Shown here piece by piece: positions 17,406 through 27,630 of a stretch of 64,000 nt of DNA; the stretch's first letter is position 1, and each line of letters opens with the position of its first letter. The position numbers and the translations under genes are program-made. The DNA lies in contig NZ_JAGRPV010000002.1 in NCBI RefSeq assembly GCF_030014955.1, positions 248,001 to 312,000 of the forward strand, in the 5' to 3' direction. The notes beneath the pieces are model-generated. The model saw nothing but the letters and a program-made list of their open reading frames with translations, had not been told where the DNA came from and made no database searches. The DNA is from Cohnella hashimotonis (GTDB taxonomy: Bacteria > Bacillota > Bacilli > Paenibacillales > Paenibacillaceae).

Positions 17406-17619
17406 CAATACGATAGAGGATTTTGTACATCTCTCTCTTAGAGTGAAACTAGCCGGGTCGGTAGAGATCGGAAATAATACATGGCTTGGCATCGGCGGTG
17501 TTTTAAGTAATAACATTAAAATTACAAGTGACTGCAAAATCGGTGCAGGTGCAGTGGTTATAAGGGATGTAGAAGAAGCTGGTACGTATGTTGGAGGTCC
17601 ATTGAGGCGGCTAAAATAA
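17374..17619 (+). pseudogene. C-terminal remnant of a PglD/NeuD-like acetyltransferase
   Basis: Read in the frame of base 17374, this stretch gives left-handed beta-helix repeats with the hallmarks 'AIVEHD', 'FVHLS', 'LAGSVEIGNNTWLGIGG', 'KIGAGAVVI' and a terminal 'GTYVGGPLRRLK' before TAA at 17617. This is the last 80 or so residues of sialic-acid O-acetyltransferase/PglD-type enzymes. The N-terminal 120 or so residues are absent, there is an in-frame TGA at 17383 and no start codon. It overlaps the end of the HAD gene. In bacillosamine clusters this enzyme would acetylate the 4-amino group. Confidence 0.85.
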
Positions 17620-17677
17620 TATAATTTCTACGAATATAGGGAGTTAAAATTTAACACAATGAAACATAGGTGGAATT

Positions 17678-18895
17678 ATGAAGAACGTTTGGATAATAGC
17701 GCCATTTTCAAATATTGATAACATCGGTACAAGAAATAGATTTCAATATATATCACATATGCTATATAACGAAGGCTATAAGGTAACTTTATTTACGAGT
17801 AACTTTAATCATATGAAGAAGCAGCATATTACTGATGAAGTTGAAAGTTGCTACCCGTTTGAAGTGAAATTAATACCTGAAACAGGTTATAAGAAGAATG
17901 TTTCATTAGGAAGAGTTGTAAGTCATATAAAACATGGCCTAAATTTAAAGAGGTACATTAAACAACTAGAAAAACCGCATATCATATATTCTGCATATCC
18001 CACTATGAGCGTGTCATATGTAGCAGGCAAATATGCAAAGAAAAATAAAATACCATTTATTATTGATATACAAGACACTTGGCCGGAATCAATATCATCA
18101 GCAATAGATACCGATAAGCTCACGGTAAGGTTTATAATGTATCCATTTACTCAATTGGCTAACAAGATCTATAAAATGGCCGATTTAGTGTTCGGGGTTT
18201 CTGAAACATATGCGAACAGGGCGAATGTTTCAGGTACAAAGTGCAAAGAATTTATACCCGTTTACATCGGTGCAGAAATTGATAGGTTTAATCAAAATAA
18301 TTCATCTTCAAGCATTGTTAAGAATGAAGATGATATATGGATCTCTTATATCGGCACTTTAAGTCATAGCTATGATATAGAAACCGCAATTCGGGCTTTT
18401 TCAGAGTTGAAGGAATATAAGAATATTAAATTGAATATTTTGGGGTCAGGCCCAGATGAGAAAAAGTTGAGAGCACTATCAATGGATTTAGGAATTTTAG
18501 ATACTAATGTGTTTTTCCATGGGTTTATACAATATGAAATGATGGTTTCTTATTTACAAAATTCAGATATCGCTCTTAATGCAATAAAGCAGAATGCTAA
18601 GCAGACAATAACAAATAAGTTAGGAGATTATATGTCTGCTAGTTTACCAATATTAAACTCATGCCAAGAGACAGAGGTTCTAAGCCTAGTAGAAAATAAT
18701 AGAATCGGTATGAATTATAAACCGGGTAATATCCCTTCATTAAAAGGAGCCATATTAGATATTACTCAAAGTAAAGAAAGATTGACGGAGTATTCTAGAA
18801 ATGCCAAAAAGCTTGCAGAAGAACGCTTCAATCGTAAGGAGAGCTATAAAGTAATATTAGATAAAATTCAGCACTTGATATGGGGAAAAATTTAA
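17678..18895 (+). CDS. Glycosyltransferase family 4
   Basis: 405 residues, GT-B fold. N-terminal acceptor half begins 'VWIIAPFSNIDNIG' and has 'IDIQDTWPES' near 130, typical of WbuB/WbpH-like GT4 enzymes. The donor half has 'SYIGTLSHSYDIE' near 227 and 'LGSGPDEKKL' near 263. A probable repeat-unit sugar transferase acting on the lipid-linked intermediate. Start ATG behind AGGTGG. Very AT-rich, like the rest of the cassette. Sugar specificity cannot be told. Confidence 0.88.
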   Translation: MKNVWIIAPFSNIDNIGTRNRFQYISHMLYNEGYKVTLFTSNFNHMKKQHITDEVESCYPFEVKLIPETGYKKNVSLGRVVSHIKHGLNLKRYIKQLEKPHIIYSAYPTMSVSYVAGKYAKKNKIPFIIDIQDTWPESISSAIDTDKLTVRFIMYPFTQLANKIYKMADLVFGVSETYANRANVSGTKCKEFIPVYIGAEIDRFNQNNSSSSIVKNEDDIWISYIGTLSHSYDIETAIRAFSELKEYKNIKLNILGSGPDEKKLRALSMDLGILDTNVFFHGFIQYEMMVSYLQNSDIALNAIKQNAKQTITNKLGDYMSASLPILNSCQETEVLSLVENNRIGMNYKPGNIPSLKGAILDITQSKERLTEYSRNAKKLAEERFNRKESYKVILDKIQHLIWGKI

Positions 18896-18927
18896 GCATA
18901 AGATTTAATTTGTCTTAAAATATACGG

Positions 18928-19821
18928 ATGGTGAATAGAGTGATCGCAGTTAAGATATGGGGTGGACTTGGTAACCAGTTGTTTCAATATGCATTTGGAT
19001 ATAGCCTTGCCAAGGTAAAACAGGCAGAGTTGATGCTTGACACGCATTTTTATACCCATCAGCCAAAACATGTTGGGAAAAGGAACTTTAAGTTAGATCA
19101 ATTAAGGATTGAGAAAGGGGAAATTATGAATGAGATCCCTTTCGGAGTTCGAATTTTAGAGAATAAGTACATTAACAAAGCTATTCGGGTGTTCCCAACC
19201 TTTTCGATTAAAGCAGGATCTGAAATAACTTTTGTCAAAGAGACCCGGCAAACATTCCTTGATCATATTTTTAATATTGATTGCAAGAATTTATATGTGG
19301 ATGGGTACTGGCAGACAACGAAGTATTTTTCAGATTTTCGAAAAGAGCTTATTCTTCAATTTAAGCCTACTTATCACTATTTACAAGAAGTTAAAGACAC
19401 TTTAGATGAAATAAGCCAAACAAATAGCGTTGCTGTTCATATTCGGCGTGCAGATTATATTAATTCTAGAGGCAGAACGATAGGACATTACACGAGACCT
19501 CAATACTATCACGATGCAATTAGTAAAATAAGTCGAGAGCAGAATAATCCAGTCTTCTTCTTTTTTTCAGACGATATGGATTGGGTAAGGAACGAGTTTG
19601 GAGACGCTATCAACAGTCGGTTTGTTCAATTTAATACCTTACATAACGATATTGATGATTTAATGTGTATGGCAAAGTGCACACATAGCATAATGTCAGC
19701 GAGTACCTTTAGTTGGTGGGGGGCTTGGTTGAAAGAAAACCCAGAGGAGTCAATGGTTATTGCACCCAGAGGGAATTATTTTAACCAGTACTTCCTTGAG
19801 CCGAATTGGTTGCAAATTTGA
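18928..19821 (+). CDS. Alpha-1,2-fucosyltransferase (GT11)
   Basis: 297 residues. GT11 signatures: N-terminal 'WGGLGNQLFQYAFG', the GDP-fucose-binding 'HIRRADY' near 170, and 'MSASTFSWWGAWL' near 254. Transfers L-fucose from GDP-fucose, which is made by manC, gmd and fcl in the same locus. A GTG at 18940 (IAVKIWGG) is an alternative start; neither has a strong Shine-Dalgarno. The repeat unit therefore very likely contains fucose. Confidence 0.9.
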   Translation: MVNRVIAVKIWGGLGNQLFQYAFGYSLAKVKQAELMLDTHFYTHQPKHVGKRNFKLDQLRIEKGEIMNEIPFGVRILENKYINKAIRVFPTFSIKAGSEITFVKETRQTFLDHIFNIDCKNLYVDGYWQTTKYFSDFRKELILQFKPTYHYLQEVKDTLDEISQTNSVAVHIRRADYINSRGRTIGHYTRPQYYHDAISKISREQNNPVFFFFSDDMDWVRNEFGDAINSRFVQFNTLHNDIDDLMCMAKCTHSIMSASTFSWWGAWLKENPEESMVIAPRGNYFNQYFLEPNWLQI

Positions 19822-19859
19822 CAATAACCTCTGAGAACATACAGAAATGAGGAATTAAT

Positions 19860-20603
19860 TTGGTTATTAGTGGCGAGGGTGGGATTCCCCCTAAAGTTTC
19901 AATAGTAACAATCGTATATAACAACGTGACTGGGCTGGAACGAACCATACAAAGCGTATTGCAGCAAAAAAAACGCTACTCGAATATTGAGTTTGTAATC
20001 GTTGATGGCGGCTCTACTGATGGAACGGTAGATCTGATCGAGCAATACTCCAGTGAAGTATCTAGTTGGATAAGTGAGAGAGACAATGGAATTTCAGATG
20101 CGTTTAATAAGGGAATATTAAATGCTACAGGCGAAGTGCTGTTTTTTTTAAACAGCGGAGATACCTTTATTGATGACATTGTATTATACAATGTCGCACA
20201 AGAATGGGCTAGGAATCCTGTAGATATCCTCTTCTATAAGGTGCATGTCGAAGGGCAGAAATTTATTCCGGCTAATAGTTATAAGGATAATGAAAACGAT
20301 ATATGGAAAATGTCCGATGTACCTCATCAAGGGGCATTTGTTAGTAATACCGTGTTTAATAAAATAGGTCTCTTTAATCTCAACTATGGTATCCGAATGG
20401 ATCTTGAATTTTTTGCGAGATGCAGGAAAAAGAATTGCTCGCACCGCTATATTCCAGAGGTTATTGTTTCCTACGAGACTGGCGGGAAGTCGATGCTTAA
20501 GTCAAATAGAAAACAATTCTGGAAAGAGGGCATGTCCGTCAAATACCTTTATAGCATCCCCTTTACTGTTAAGGATGTAATCAAGATGGTGATTTATCGG
20601 TAA
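19860..20603 (+). CDS. Glycosyltransferase family 2
   Basis: 247 residues, GT-A fold. 'VSIVTIVYNN' and 'EFVIVDGGSTDGT' mark the nucleotide-binding half; 'ISERDNGISDAFNKGI' and 'FFLNSGDTF' follow, the latter replacing the DxD motif as in WcaA/WcaE-like enzymes. Start: TTG at 19860 behind GAGG. Soluble, without membrane segments. Ends one base into the next start codon (TAATG). One of the repeat-unit transferases. Confidence 0.88.
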   Translation: MVISGEGGIPPKVSIVTIVYNNVTGLERTIQSVLQQKKRYSNIEFVIVDGGSTDGTVDLIEQYSSEVSSWISERDNGISDAFNKGILNATGEVLFFLNSGDTFIDDIVLYNVAQEWARNPVDILFYKVHVEGQKFIPANSYKDNENDIWKMSDVPHQGAFVSNTVFNKIGLFNLNYGIRMDLEFFARCRKKNCSHRYIPEVIVSYETGGKSMLKSNRKQFWKEGMSVKYLYSIPFTVKDVIKMVIYR

Positions 20604-21676
20604 TGAAAAAAAGGAAAGTAATTATACGAACAGGTAAAGTAATTCCTAATACGAGCATGGAGAACTATCTTCAAAATTGTATTTTGCCGCTTGCCTATAT
20701 ACTATTGGAAAATGGTTATAAAGTAGTCTTTCAAACGAATGTCAAAACAACCGATTTTGATTCTATTGCATTTAGATTACAGAACAGAAGAGGTCCATTT
20801 CACATACTGGGCATGTTATTTGATGAACTTCAGATCGCCTTTCATACTTTATTTACTAAAGATCAAGTATTGATCTTAAATATGAACCAACTGCTTCCCA
20901 ACATTCTTTGTGCAAAAAATACGATAATGATAATCCATGATATTATGCCGTTGGAGTATCCAGCACATTGGCCTTTACTTCATAAGTATTATAAATACTA
21001 CCTTGGGCCTCTACTAAAAAGGTGTAGGGCTATCATTTCGGTTTCAAATACGACCAAAAGAAAATTGCAGGAGTTTTACAATCTTAAAGAAGACAAAATT
21101 ATAACCATTTATAATGGAATTAAATTTAGTATCAAAGAAGAAGATGTTACAACCAAGATGAATGTGGAAGAGGCATTCATTTACATTGGGGCTGATTTAC
21201 CTAATAAGAACTTAAGGTTACTAACAGATGTTTTTGCAGAATTGGATGAGCGCTATTCCCTCAATATGATTAGTGGCTGTTGTAATAACAAAGATGTAAC
21301 TGCTGCAGCTGCAATTAACAGTAATATCAAATTAATGGGATATATCTCTGAAGAAGAACTGAAACAACAATATCTGAACTGTAAGGCTTTGGTTTATCCA
21401 TCATTTTCAGAGGGGTTTGGATTGCCTTTAATAGAGGCAATGTGGTATGGAAAAACGATAATAGTTGCGGATAAGGATTATGCAAGAGAGGTATGTGAAG
21501 ATTATCCGGCAATCTATTTTGAAAACAATAAACAGTTAAAGAACGCAATAGTTATGAGTCAGGAGTATAGCGCTAATTTAGATCTCGTAAAGGTAAGGAA
21601 AGATTTAACTAGTAAGTTTTCTTGGGATAAGGCAAGGCAATCAATTTTCAATGTGCTAGACAATATTATGAAATAG
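20603..21676 (+). CDS. Glycosyltransferase family 4
   Basis: 357 residues, GT-B fold. 'IIHDIMPLEYP' near 112 and 'VSNTTKRKLQEFY' near 150 in the acceptor half; 'IYIGADLPNKNL' near 193 and the donor-binding 'FSEGFGLPLIEAMWYGK' near 270 in the catalytic half. Resembles mannosyl-type transferases of surface polysaccharides. The start overlaps the previous stop by one base. Followed by the GDP-mannose dehydratase gene. Confidence 0.9.
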   Translation: MKKRKVIIRTGKVIPNTSMENYLQNCILPLAYILLENGYKVVFQTNVKTTDFDSIAFRLQNRRGPFHILGMLFDELQIAFHTLFTKDQVLILNMNQLLPNILCAKNTIMIIHDIMPLEYPAHWPLLHKYYKYYLGPLLKRCRAIISVSNTTKRKLQEFYNLKEDKIITIYNGIKFSIKEEDVTTKMNVEEAFIYIGADLPNKNLRLLTDVFAELDERYSLNMISGCCNNKDVTAAAAINSNIKLMGYISEEELKQQYLNCKALVYPSFSEGFGLPLIEAMWYGKTIIVADKDYAREVCEDYPAIYFENNKQLKNAIVMSQEYSANLDLVKVRKDLTSKFSWDKARQSIFNVLDNIMK

Positions 21677-21703
21677 TCAAACTAAAATGTGAGGTTATAT
21701 CAT

Positions 21704-22789
21704 ATGGGAACTAAAGTAGCTATAATTACTGGTATTACAGGTCAAGACGGATCCTTTCTTGCGGAGCTTTTATTGAGTAAGAATTACATTGTTCACGGCA
21801 TAATCAGAAGAAGTTCATCGTTTAATACCGGTAGAATTGAGCACTTATATATTGATGAGCTCCTGAAGGATATGCATCTAAGTAGAAGAGTTCAATTACA
21901 TTATGGTGATATGACGGATTCAACTAACTTAATACGTCTTATTCGCGAGATAAAGCCCGATGAAATCTATAACCTAGCTGCAATGTCGCATGTTAAGGTG
22001 TCATTCGAGGTGCCAGAATATACGGCTGATGCCGATGGTATTGGAACCTTAAGATTACTTGAAGCCGTTAGGTTCTTGGGCTATGAGCAAAAGACAAAGA
22101 TCTATCAAGCTTCTACCTCTGAGTTGTATGGAAAAGTAGTTGAGGTGCCTCAAACCGAAAATACACCATTCTATCCTAGAAGTCCTTATGGAGTCGCGAA
22201 GCTTTATGCATACTGGATTACAAAGAACTACAGAGAAGCATATGATATGTTTGCTGTAAATGGAATTCTATTTAATCATGAATCAGAGCGAAGAGGAGAG
22301 ACCTTCGTATCAAGAAAAATAACGCTAGCAGCTGCTAGAATAAATAAGGGCACACAGAAAAAACTGTACTTGGGTAATCTAGATGCAAGACGTGACTGGG
22401 GCTATGCTAAGGACTACGTGGAGTGCATGTGGCTCATGTTACAACAAGACGTTCCGGAAGACTTTGTGATCGCAACAGGCGAGATGCATACCGTTCGAGA
22501 ATTCGCCAATTTGGCATTCAAAGAAGTGGATATTGAATTGGAATGGCAGGGCGAAGGGGAACAAGAACAGGGTATAAACAAGGCCACAGGAGAAGTTATT
22601 GTTGAGGTAGATCCTAAATACTTCAGACCAGCGGAAGTAGAGCAACTATTAGGTGATCCTACAAAGGCAAAAACAGTGTTGGGCTGGAATCCAACGAACA
22701 CAAGTTTCACTGAATTGGTAAAAATTATGGTTGCAAGCGATTTGAAGCTCGTTGAGCGTGAAGAAAGAATTAGAAGAGAATTTGATTAA
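21704..22789 (+). CDS. gmd: GDP-mannose 4,6-dehydratase
   Basis: 361 residues. NADP-binding '[17 protein letters not shown]' at the N-terminus, active-site 'TSELYGKV' near 128, YxxxK in '[10 protein letters not shown]', and '[16 protein letters not shown]' near 190, all diagnostic of Gmd. Converts GDP-mannose to GDP-4-keto-6-deoxymannose, which the next enzyme turns into GDP-fucose. Start: ATG at 21704 behind GAGG at 21691; an upstream ATG at 21689 would lie in the Shine-Dalgarno. Confidence 0.97.
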   Translation: MGTKVAIITGITGQDGSFLAELLLSKNYIVHGIIRRSSSFNTGRIEHLYIDELLKDMHLSRRVQLHYGDMTDSTNLIRLIREIKPDEIYNLAAMSHVKVSFEVPEYTADADGIGTLRLLEAVRFLGYEQKTKIYQASTSELYGKVVEVPQTENTPFYPRSPYGVAKLYAYWITKNYREAYDMFAVNGILFNHESERRGETFVSRKITLAAARINKGTQKKLYLGNLDARRDWGYAKDYVECMWLMLQQDVPEDFVIATGEMHTVREFANLAFKEVDIELEWQGEGEQEQGINKATGEVIVEVDPKYFRPAEVEQLLGDPTKAKTVLGWNPTNTSFTELVKIMVASDLKLVEREERIRREFD

Positions 22790-22800
22790 GAGGTGAACCA

Positions 22801-23733
22801 ATGAATACAGATTCTAAAATATATGTGGCCGGTCATGCTGGCATGGTTGGAAGTGCAGTTGTAAGAAACCTTGAAAGTAGAGGATACTCTAACATTGTTA
22901 CGCGAACATCCAAAGAACTAAATCTAGTCCGCCAGGAAGAGGTCGAAGCTTTCTTTGAGTGTGAAAAACCGGAATACGTTATCTTGGCAGCAGCTAAAGT
23001 TGGAGGCATACTGGCTAATAAAACTTATCCGGCAGAATTTATTTACAATAATCTAATGATAGAAGCCAATGTCATCCATAGTGCTTATGCAAATAAAGTT
23101 GAAAAATTACTGTTTTTAGGATCTTCATGCATATACCCTAAAATGGCGGCACAGCCCATTAAAGAAGAGTATTTGCTTACGGGAGCGTTGGAAGAAACAA
23201 ACGAAGCCTATGCCATTGCAAAAATAAGCGGTATAGAACTATGTAAGTTCTATAGGCAACAGTATGGCTGTGACTACATTTCGGCTATGCCCACTAATCT
23301 CTACGGGATCAATGATAATTTTGATCTTGAAACATCCCACGTATTGCCTGCCCTAATTAGGAAGTTTCATGAGGCGAAGGTAAATGGCTTAAAAGAAGTA
23401 GTCATGTGGGGAACGGGGAAACCTAAACGCGAGTTTTTATATGTCGATGATTTAGCGGATGCATGCGTACACTTAATGGAGAGTTATAGTGGAGATAAGC
23501 ATGTTAATATTGGAACCGGACAAGATATTGAGATCGGCGAACTGGCGAAGATTGTAAAAAGTGTTGTCGGTTATGAAGGGGAAATTATAAACGACTTATC
23601 AAAACCGGACGGCACTCCAAGAAAGCTACTGGATGTCAGTTTATTAAGGAGTACCGAATGGCAACATCGAACTTCCCTTATCGAAGGCATAAAAACGGTA
23701 TACGAATGGTATACGAATATTGATGTGCACTAA
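22801..23733 (+). CDS. fcl: GDP-L-fucose synthase
   Basis: 310 residues. '[16 protein letters not shown]' at the N-terminus, 'GSSCIYP' near 108, YxxxK in '[15 protein letters not shown]' and 'LYGINDNFD'. Performs the 3,5-epimerisation and 4-reduction giving GDP-L-fucose. Twelve bases after gmd with the ribosome site AGAGGTGA, so the two are clearly cotranscribed. The product feeds the GT11 enzyme at 18928. Confidence 0.97.
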   Translation: MNTDSKIYVAGHAGMVGSAVVRNLESRGYSNIVTRTSKELNLVRQEEVEAFFECEKPEYVILAAAKVGGILANKTYPAEFIYNNLMIEANVIHSAYANKVEKLLFLGSSCIYPKMAAQPIKEEYLLTGALEETNEAYAIAKISGIELCKFYRQQYGCDYISAMPTNLYGINDNFDLETSHVLPALIRKFHEAKVNGLKEVVMWGTGKPKREFLYVDDLADACVHLMESYSGDKHVNIGTGQDIEIGELAKIVKSVVGYEGEIINDLSKPDGTPRKLLDVSLLRSTEWQHRTSLIEGIKTVYEWYTNIDVH

Positions 23734-23748
23734 CATGCGGGTATCCAG

Positions 23749-25095
23749 GTGAGTATGACAAAGTATGTTCCAAAGATGATACGAGAGAAATTAAGTAATA
23801 AGGTGATCATTCTATCAAATATCAGTTGGTTGGTATTTGATAGATTCTTTAGAATGGGTGTTGGGGTTTTTGTTAGTATATGGGTAGCGAGATACCTGGG
23901 GCCAAGTGATTTTGGCTTGTTAAATTTTGCCCAGGCATTCGTTGCCCTGTTTGCTGCTTTTTCAGCGCTAGGTCTAGATGGAATTGTAGTTAGAAATCTG
24001 GCCCACCATGCTGAAAAAAAACGAGAAATTTTAGGTACAACATTCTTACTGAAGTTAGTAGGCGGAGTGCTATTAACTGTTGTATCATTAGTGACTATTT
24101 TGGTAATTCGCGGAGATGACCATCAAAGCGTTTTGCTAGTAATGGTAGTTTCTTTAGGGTCCATTTTTCAATCTATGGATGCGATAGATTTTTGGTTCCA
24201 AGCTAACATCAAATCGAAGTTTACGGTTTATGCTAGAAGTGCATCCTTTATTATGATTTCTATACTAAAGGTTGGACTAATACTAACTGGTGCTGATTTG
24301 ATGGCTTTCGCCATAGCTGGTGTTCTTGAAATAGGCTTAGGCTCAATCTTTATGATGTTTATTTATCAAAAGAAGGAGTTTGACTTATTTAAATGGAAAG
24401 CTAGATTTTCATTAGCTCGGAATTTATTAAGGGACAGTTGGCCATTAATATTCTCCAATATTGTTGTCGTTATTTATATGAAGATAGATCAAATCATGCT
24501 GGGTCAACTTAAAAATAGTGAAAATGTTGGAATCTATTCCGCTGCTGTAAGACTTTCGGAGGTGTGGTACTTTATACCGACTGCCATCGTGTCTTCTCTT
24601 GCGCCAATTATCGCAAGTTCTAAGAGGGACGGAAATCGTATAAAGTATGACACTCTTAATCAACAGCTATTTAATGTGGTTGCCATATTATCGATTGGAA
24701 TCGCCATACCAATGACTTTTCTATCGGATACAATAGTTAACTTGTTGTACGGGAACGAATATGCTGTTGCCGGCAAGGTTCTAAATATACATATTTGGTC
24801 TGCAATATTTGTATTTCTAGGTGTTGCTAGAAATCCTTATATTCTCAATGAAGGCCTAATGAAGTTTTCTTTTGCTACCAACGGAATAGGCGCCTTGACC
24901 AACATTATCCTTAACCTTTTCTTAATACCCAAGTACGGGATGATTGGGGCTGCATATGCTACTCTAATTTCTCAAGCATTCGCATCATATTTGACGAACG
25001 CTCTTTATTCGAAAACTAGGCCGCTATTTATATATCAAACGAAGGCCTTATTTTTAACTTGGATATTAAGAAGAGAAAATAGAGGAAATCAGTAA
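23749..25095 (+). CDS. Wzx-type polysaccharide flippase
   Basis: 448 residues with about 12-14 hydrophobic segments spread over the whole protein. The N-terminal 'RFFRMGVGVFVSIWVARYLGPSDFG' (shown in part) is the MATE/MVF Wzx signature, and 'QIMLGQL' near 247 is typical. It would move the lipid-linked repeat unit across the membrane. The start is uncertain: GTG 23749 or ATG 23755 (two codons later), with a poor Shine-Dalgarno for both. No adjacent polymerase on the same strand; the polymerase candidate is at 27639-28910 on the minus strand. Confidence 0.9.
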   Translation: MSMTKYVPKMIREKLSNKVIILSNISWLVFDRFFRMGVGVFVSIWVARYLGPSDFGLLNFAQAFVALFAAFSALGLDGIVVRNLAHHAEKKREILGTTFLLKLVGGVLLTVVSLVTILVIRGDDHQSVLLVMVVSLGSIFQSMDAIDFWFQANIKSKFTVYARSASFIMISILKVGLILTGADLMAFAIAGVLEIGLGSIFMMFIYQKKEFDLFKWKARFSLARNLLRDSWPLIFSNIVVVIYMKIDQIMLGQLKNSENVGIYSAAVRLSEVWYFIPTAIVSSLAPIIASSKRDGNRIKYDTLNQQLFNVVAILSIGIAIPMTFLSDTIVNLLYGNEYAVAGKVLNIHIWSAIFVFLGVARNPYILNEGLMKFSFATNGIGALTNIILNLFLIPKYGMIGAAYATLISQAFASYLTNALYSKTRPLFIYQTKALFLTWILRRENRGNQ

Positions 25096-25116
25096 TAGTG
25101 GAAAGAGGGGGGCAAT

Positions 25117-26280
25117 GTGCCTCAACTGAGAATAGCTATTTATCGACCGGGTGTGATTGCGAATGGAACTGCATTCGAGGCAATGGCGCTTATATATAAG
25201 TACTTACAACGTAAGTATGGATGGGAATTTACCGTCATCAAGGATGAAGAAGATCCCTTTGAAGATAAGAATCTTAAAGTAATTAATGTTCCCAAAAAGT
25301 CTAGGAAGACTATGCCGTTTACTCCTTTGCCATTAAAACCATTCGGGTTCAGGAGGGATGTCGTTAAAGTATTAAAGGGATATGACATTATCCTAAGCGT
25401 TGATCCTACTATATACAGCCAAGGGATACATGCTGCTTATGCCGCTAAAAAGTGGTCAATTCCTTTGGTCGTCGACGCGTCTCTAACCACAATGGGGGCT
25501 GGATATAGTTTGTTCTGGAAAGGGCATAAAAAATTTGCGAGTTGGGCATTGAAACAATCAAGCCTGATTTGGATTCCAACGCCTAAAACGGCTGAACGCT
25601 TCAGAGATCTAGGGTATCGGGACGAATCCATATTATCAAGATTAATTGTGTTAGGGCACCCCGTTGATACGGAATTGTTTAAGATAAACAACAGTGTGAC
25701 AACTGAAAGGAAAACAATTATATGCGTAGCCCGATTGGTTTTGGAGAAAGGGATACAGTATATCATTGAAGCGGTTGCTCCTGTGATTAGAGAAGATAAA
25801 GAAGTGAAATTAAGGATCGTAGGAAGCGGGCCTGCGAAAAACTTTCTAACCAGACTTATTGAAGACGAAGGAATCAGCAACAATGTTGAATTCACCGATC
25901 CTGTGTCCCACAGCAATGTAGCAAGCTTATATCAGAGCTCCGGTTTATTTATAGGCCATCCTATCTCCATTTCCGATTGGGAAGAATTCTTTGGGGTTGT
26001 AAATATTGAAGCTATGGCCTGCGGTCTTCCTATTATTACGACGAGATGCGGTGGGATAACCTATTTAGCAAGAGAAGATATTGCTTCCTTCGTTGAAGAA
26101 CGCGATATTGTAGCTACTACGGAAGCGATTAAAGGATTGTTATATAGTGATGAGTTGTATATGACGAGAAGTCAAAATGGAATAGAGTATGTCAATCGAA
26201 AATACTCTGTGAACGTCATTGGAGAGAAATATCGGAAATATGTTTTAAATCTAATAGAATCTCAAGCACACGGATCGTGA
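25117..26280 (+). CDS. Glycosyltransferase family 4
   Basis: 387 residues, GT-B fold. Acceptor half from 'RIAIYRPGVIANG'. Donor half: 'IICVARLVLEKGIQYIIEA' near 205, 'GSGPAKNFL' near 240 and 'EEFFGVVNIEAMACGLPII' near 290. Start: GTG at 25117 behind a purine-rich AGAGGGGGG. A repeat-unit transferase of the cassette; the sugar is unknown. Confidence 0.9.
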   Translation: MPQLRIAIYRPGVIANGTAFEAMALIYKYLQRKYGWEFTVIKDEEDPFEDKNLKVINVPKKSRKTMPFTPLPLKPFGFRRDVVKVLKGYDIILSVDPTIYSQGIHAAYAAKKWSIPLVVDASLTTMGAGYSLFWKGHKKFASWALKQSSLIWIPTPKTAERFRDLGYRDESILSRLIVLGHPVDTELFKINNSVTTERKTIICVARLVLEKGIQYIIEAVAPVIREDKEVKLRIVGSGPAKNFLTRLIEDEGISNNVEFTDPVSHSNVASLYQSSGLFIGHPISISDWEEFFGVVNIEAMACGLPIITTRCGGITYLAREDIASFVEERDIVATTEAIKGLLYSDELYMTRSQNGIEYVNRKYSVNVIGEKYRKYVLNLIESQAHGS

Positions 26281-26308
26281 ATGATAGAAATACTTTGAGG
26301 AGAACGAT

Positions 26309-27409
26309 ATGAAAATTGTTTATGATTTTAATGTATTCTCATTTCAAAGATACGGTGGAATTTCCAGGTATTTTTACGAGCTTATCCAAAGGGTTTCCAG
26401 GGATAATGATGCAGAGGTTTCGGCTTTTTTAGGTTTTCATATTAATCAGTATGGATTAGAAGACTATAAAGAATATATGAGCAATTACTTTGGTATAATG
26501 CGTCCTATGCTTCCTAAGTCGTATAAAGCATTTCTATTGCTAAATGAAATGTTGTTTTCCAGGCATCTTCAACATAATAAATTTGATATATACCATCAAA
26601 CCTATTATTCAAGAAAAAACCACCGGACTAAAGCTGCCAAAATTCTTACGGTTCACGATATGATTCATGAAAAATTCCCCGAATACTTCTCTGAAAATGA
26701 TAATACAACGAATCAGAAAAAAATCTCCATTAAAAATGCTGACGGGATAATTTGTATTTCCGAATCGACAAAAAAGGATCTTGTTGATATGTATAATGTC
26801 CCACAGGAAAAAATCAAAGTTATTTATCATGGTAATTCACTAAAAAAAGAAGTGAAGAATCAAAGAATAGTTGCGGCCCCTTACATTCTATATGTTGGCG
26901 ACAGAAAAGGTTATAAAAACTTTAAATTGTTATTACAAGCTTATGTAAGTAACAGCATGACAAGAGATAATTATCACATCGTATGCTTTGGAGGAGGAGA
27001 GTTCTCTAAAGAAGAAAGAGAATATCTATCGACAAATAATATTATAAACAAGGTCCATCACTATGGTGGTTCTGATGATACTTTGTCAAACTTATACTAT
27101 TTTGCATCATTGTTCGTTTATCCCTCTCTTTACGAGGGATTTGGTATACCTCCTTTGGAAGCAATGTATTATGGATGTCCGGTGTTAGCGAGTGATAAAA
27201 GCTCAATACCAGAGATAATGGGGGAAGCTGGGTTGTACTTTGATCCGTACTCTCTCGAGGACATGAGCGATAAGCTGAGTATATCCCTAGAAAATACGGA
27301 CCTTCGAAATAAATTAATTACGAAGGGGTACGAACAAGAGAAGAAATACTCTTGGGACAGATGTAGCTCAGAAACGATAGAATTTTACAGAGAATTTCAC
27401 AATAGATAA
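26309..27409 (+). CDS. Glycosyltransferase family 4
   Basis: 366 residues, GT-B fold. 'QRYGGISRYFYELI' at the N-terminus is typical of mannosyltransferase B-like GT4 enzymes. 'LTVHDMIHEKFPEYF' near 112, 'ILYVGDRKGYKNF' near 192 and 'SLYEGFGIPPLEAMYYGCPVL' (in part) near 275. Good ribosome site (GAGGAGA). It is the last forward gene before a non-coding gap and the reversed polymerase gene. Confidence 0.92.
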   Translation: MKIVYDFNVFSFQRYGGISRYFYELIQRVSRDNDAEVSAFLGFHINQYGLEDYKEYMSNYFGIMRPMLPKSYKAFLLLNEMLFSRHLQHNKFDIYHQTYYSRKNHRTKAAKILTVHDMIHEKFPEYFSENDNTTNQKKISIKNADGIICISESTKKDLVDMYNVPQEKIKVIYHGNSLKKEVKNQRIVAAPYILYVGDRKGYKNFKLLLQAYVSNSMTRDNYHIVCFGGGEFSKEEREYLSTNNIINKVHHYGGSDDTLSNLYYFASLFVYPSLYEGFGIPPLEAMYYGCPVLASDKSSIPEIMGEAGLYFDPYSLEDMSDKLSISLENTDLRNKLITKGYEQEKKYSWDRCSSETIEFYREFHNR

Positions 27410-27630
27410 AGGTTACACTGATGCTCGGTTTCAACATGTTACCCGTTCTGATTGCACGGTGCGTTTTTCTTTTTTTAGTTGCTCTGTATTTGGGAAAGAC
27501 ACTGTATTATCAATTGGCTTAACGTAAATGAGAAGTAAATATTCTGAGAAAATTGTTGAGGATTAAACAGTGTGGATTGCAGCAGAATCGCTCCTGAGTT
27601 TTGATGCGTACAGATTGCTGGACATAGAAA
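27410..27630. other. AT-rich intergenic gap, no recognised gene
   Basis: About 220 bases between convergent genes. Stop codons break all frames into short pieces, and nothing resembles a known protein or RNA. It ends in the bidirectional hairpin at 27631. Its lack of coding content suggests a recombination joint or decayed gene. Confidence 0.5.
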
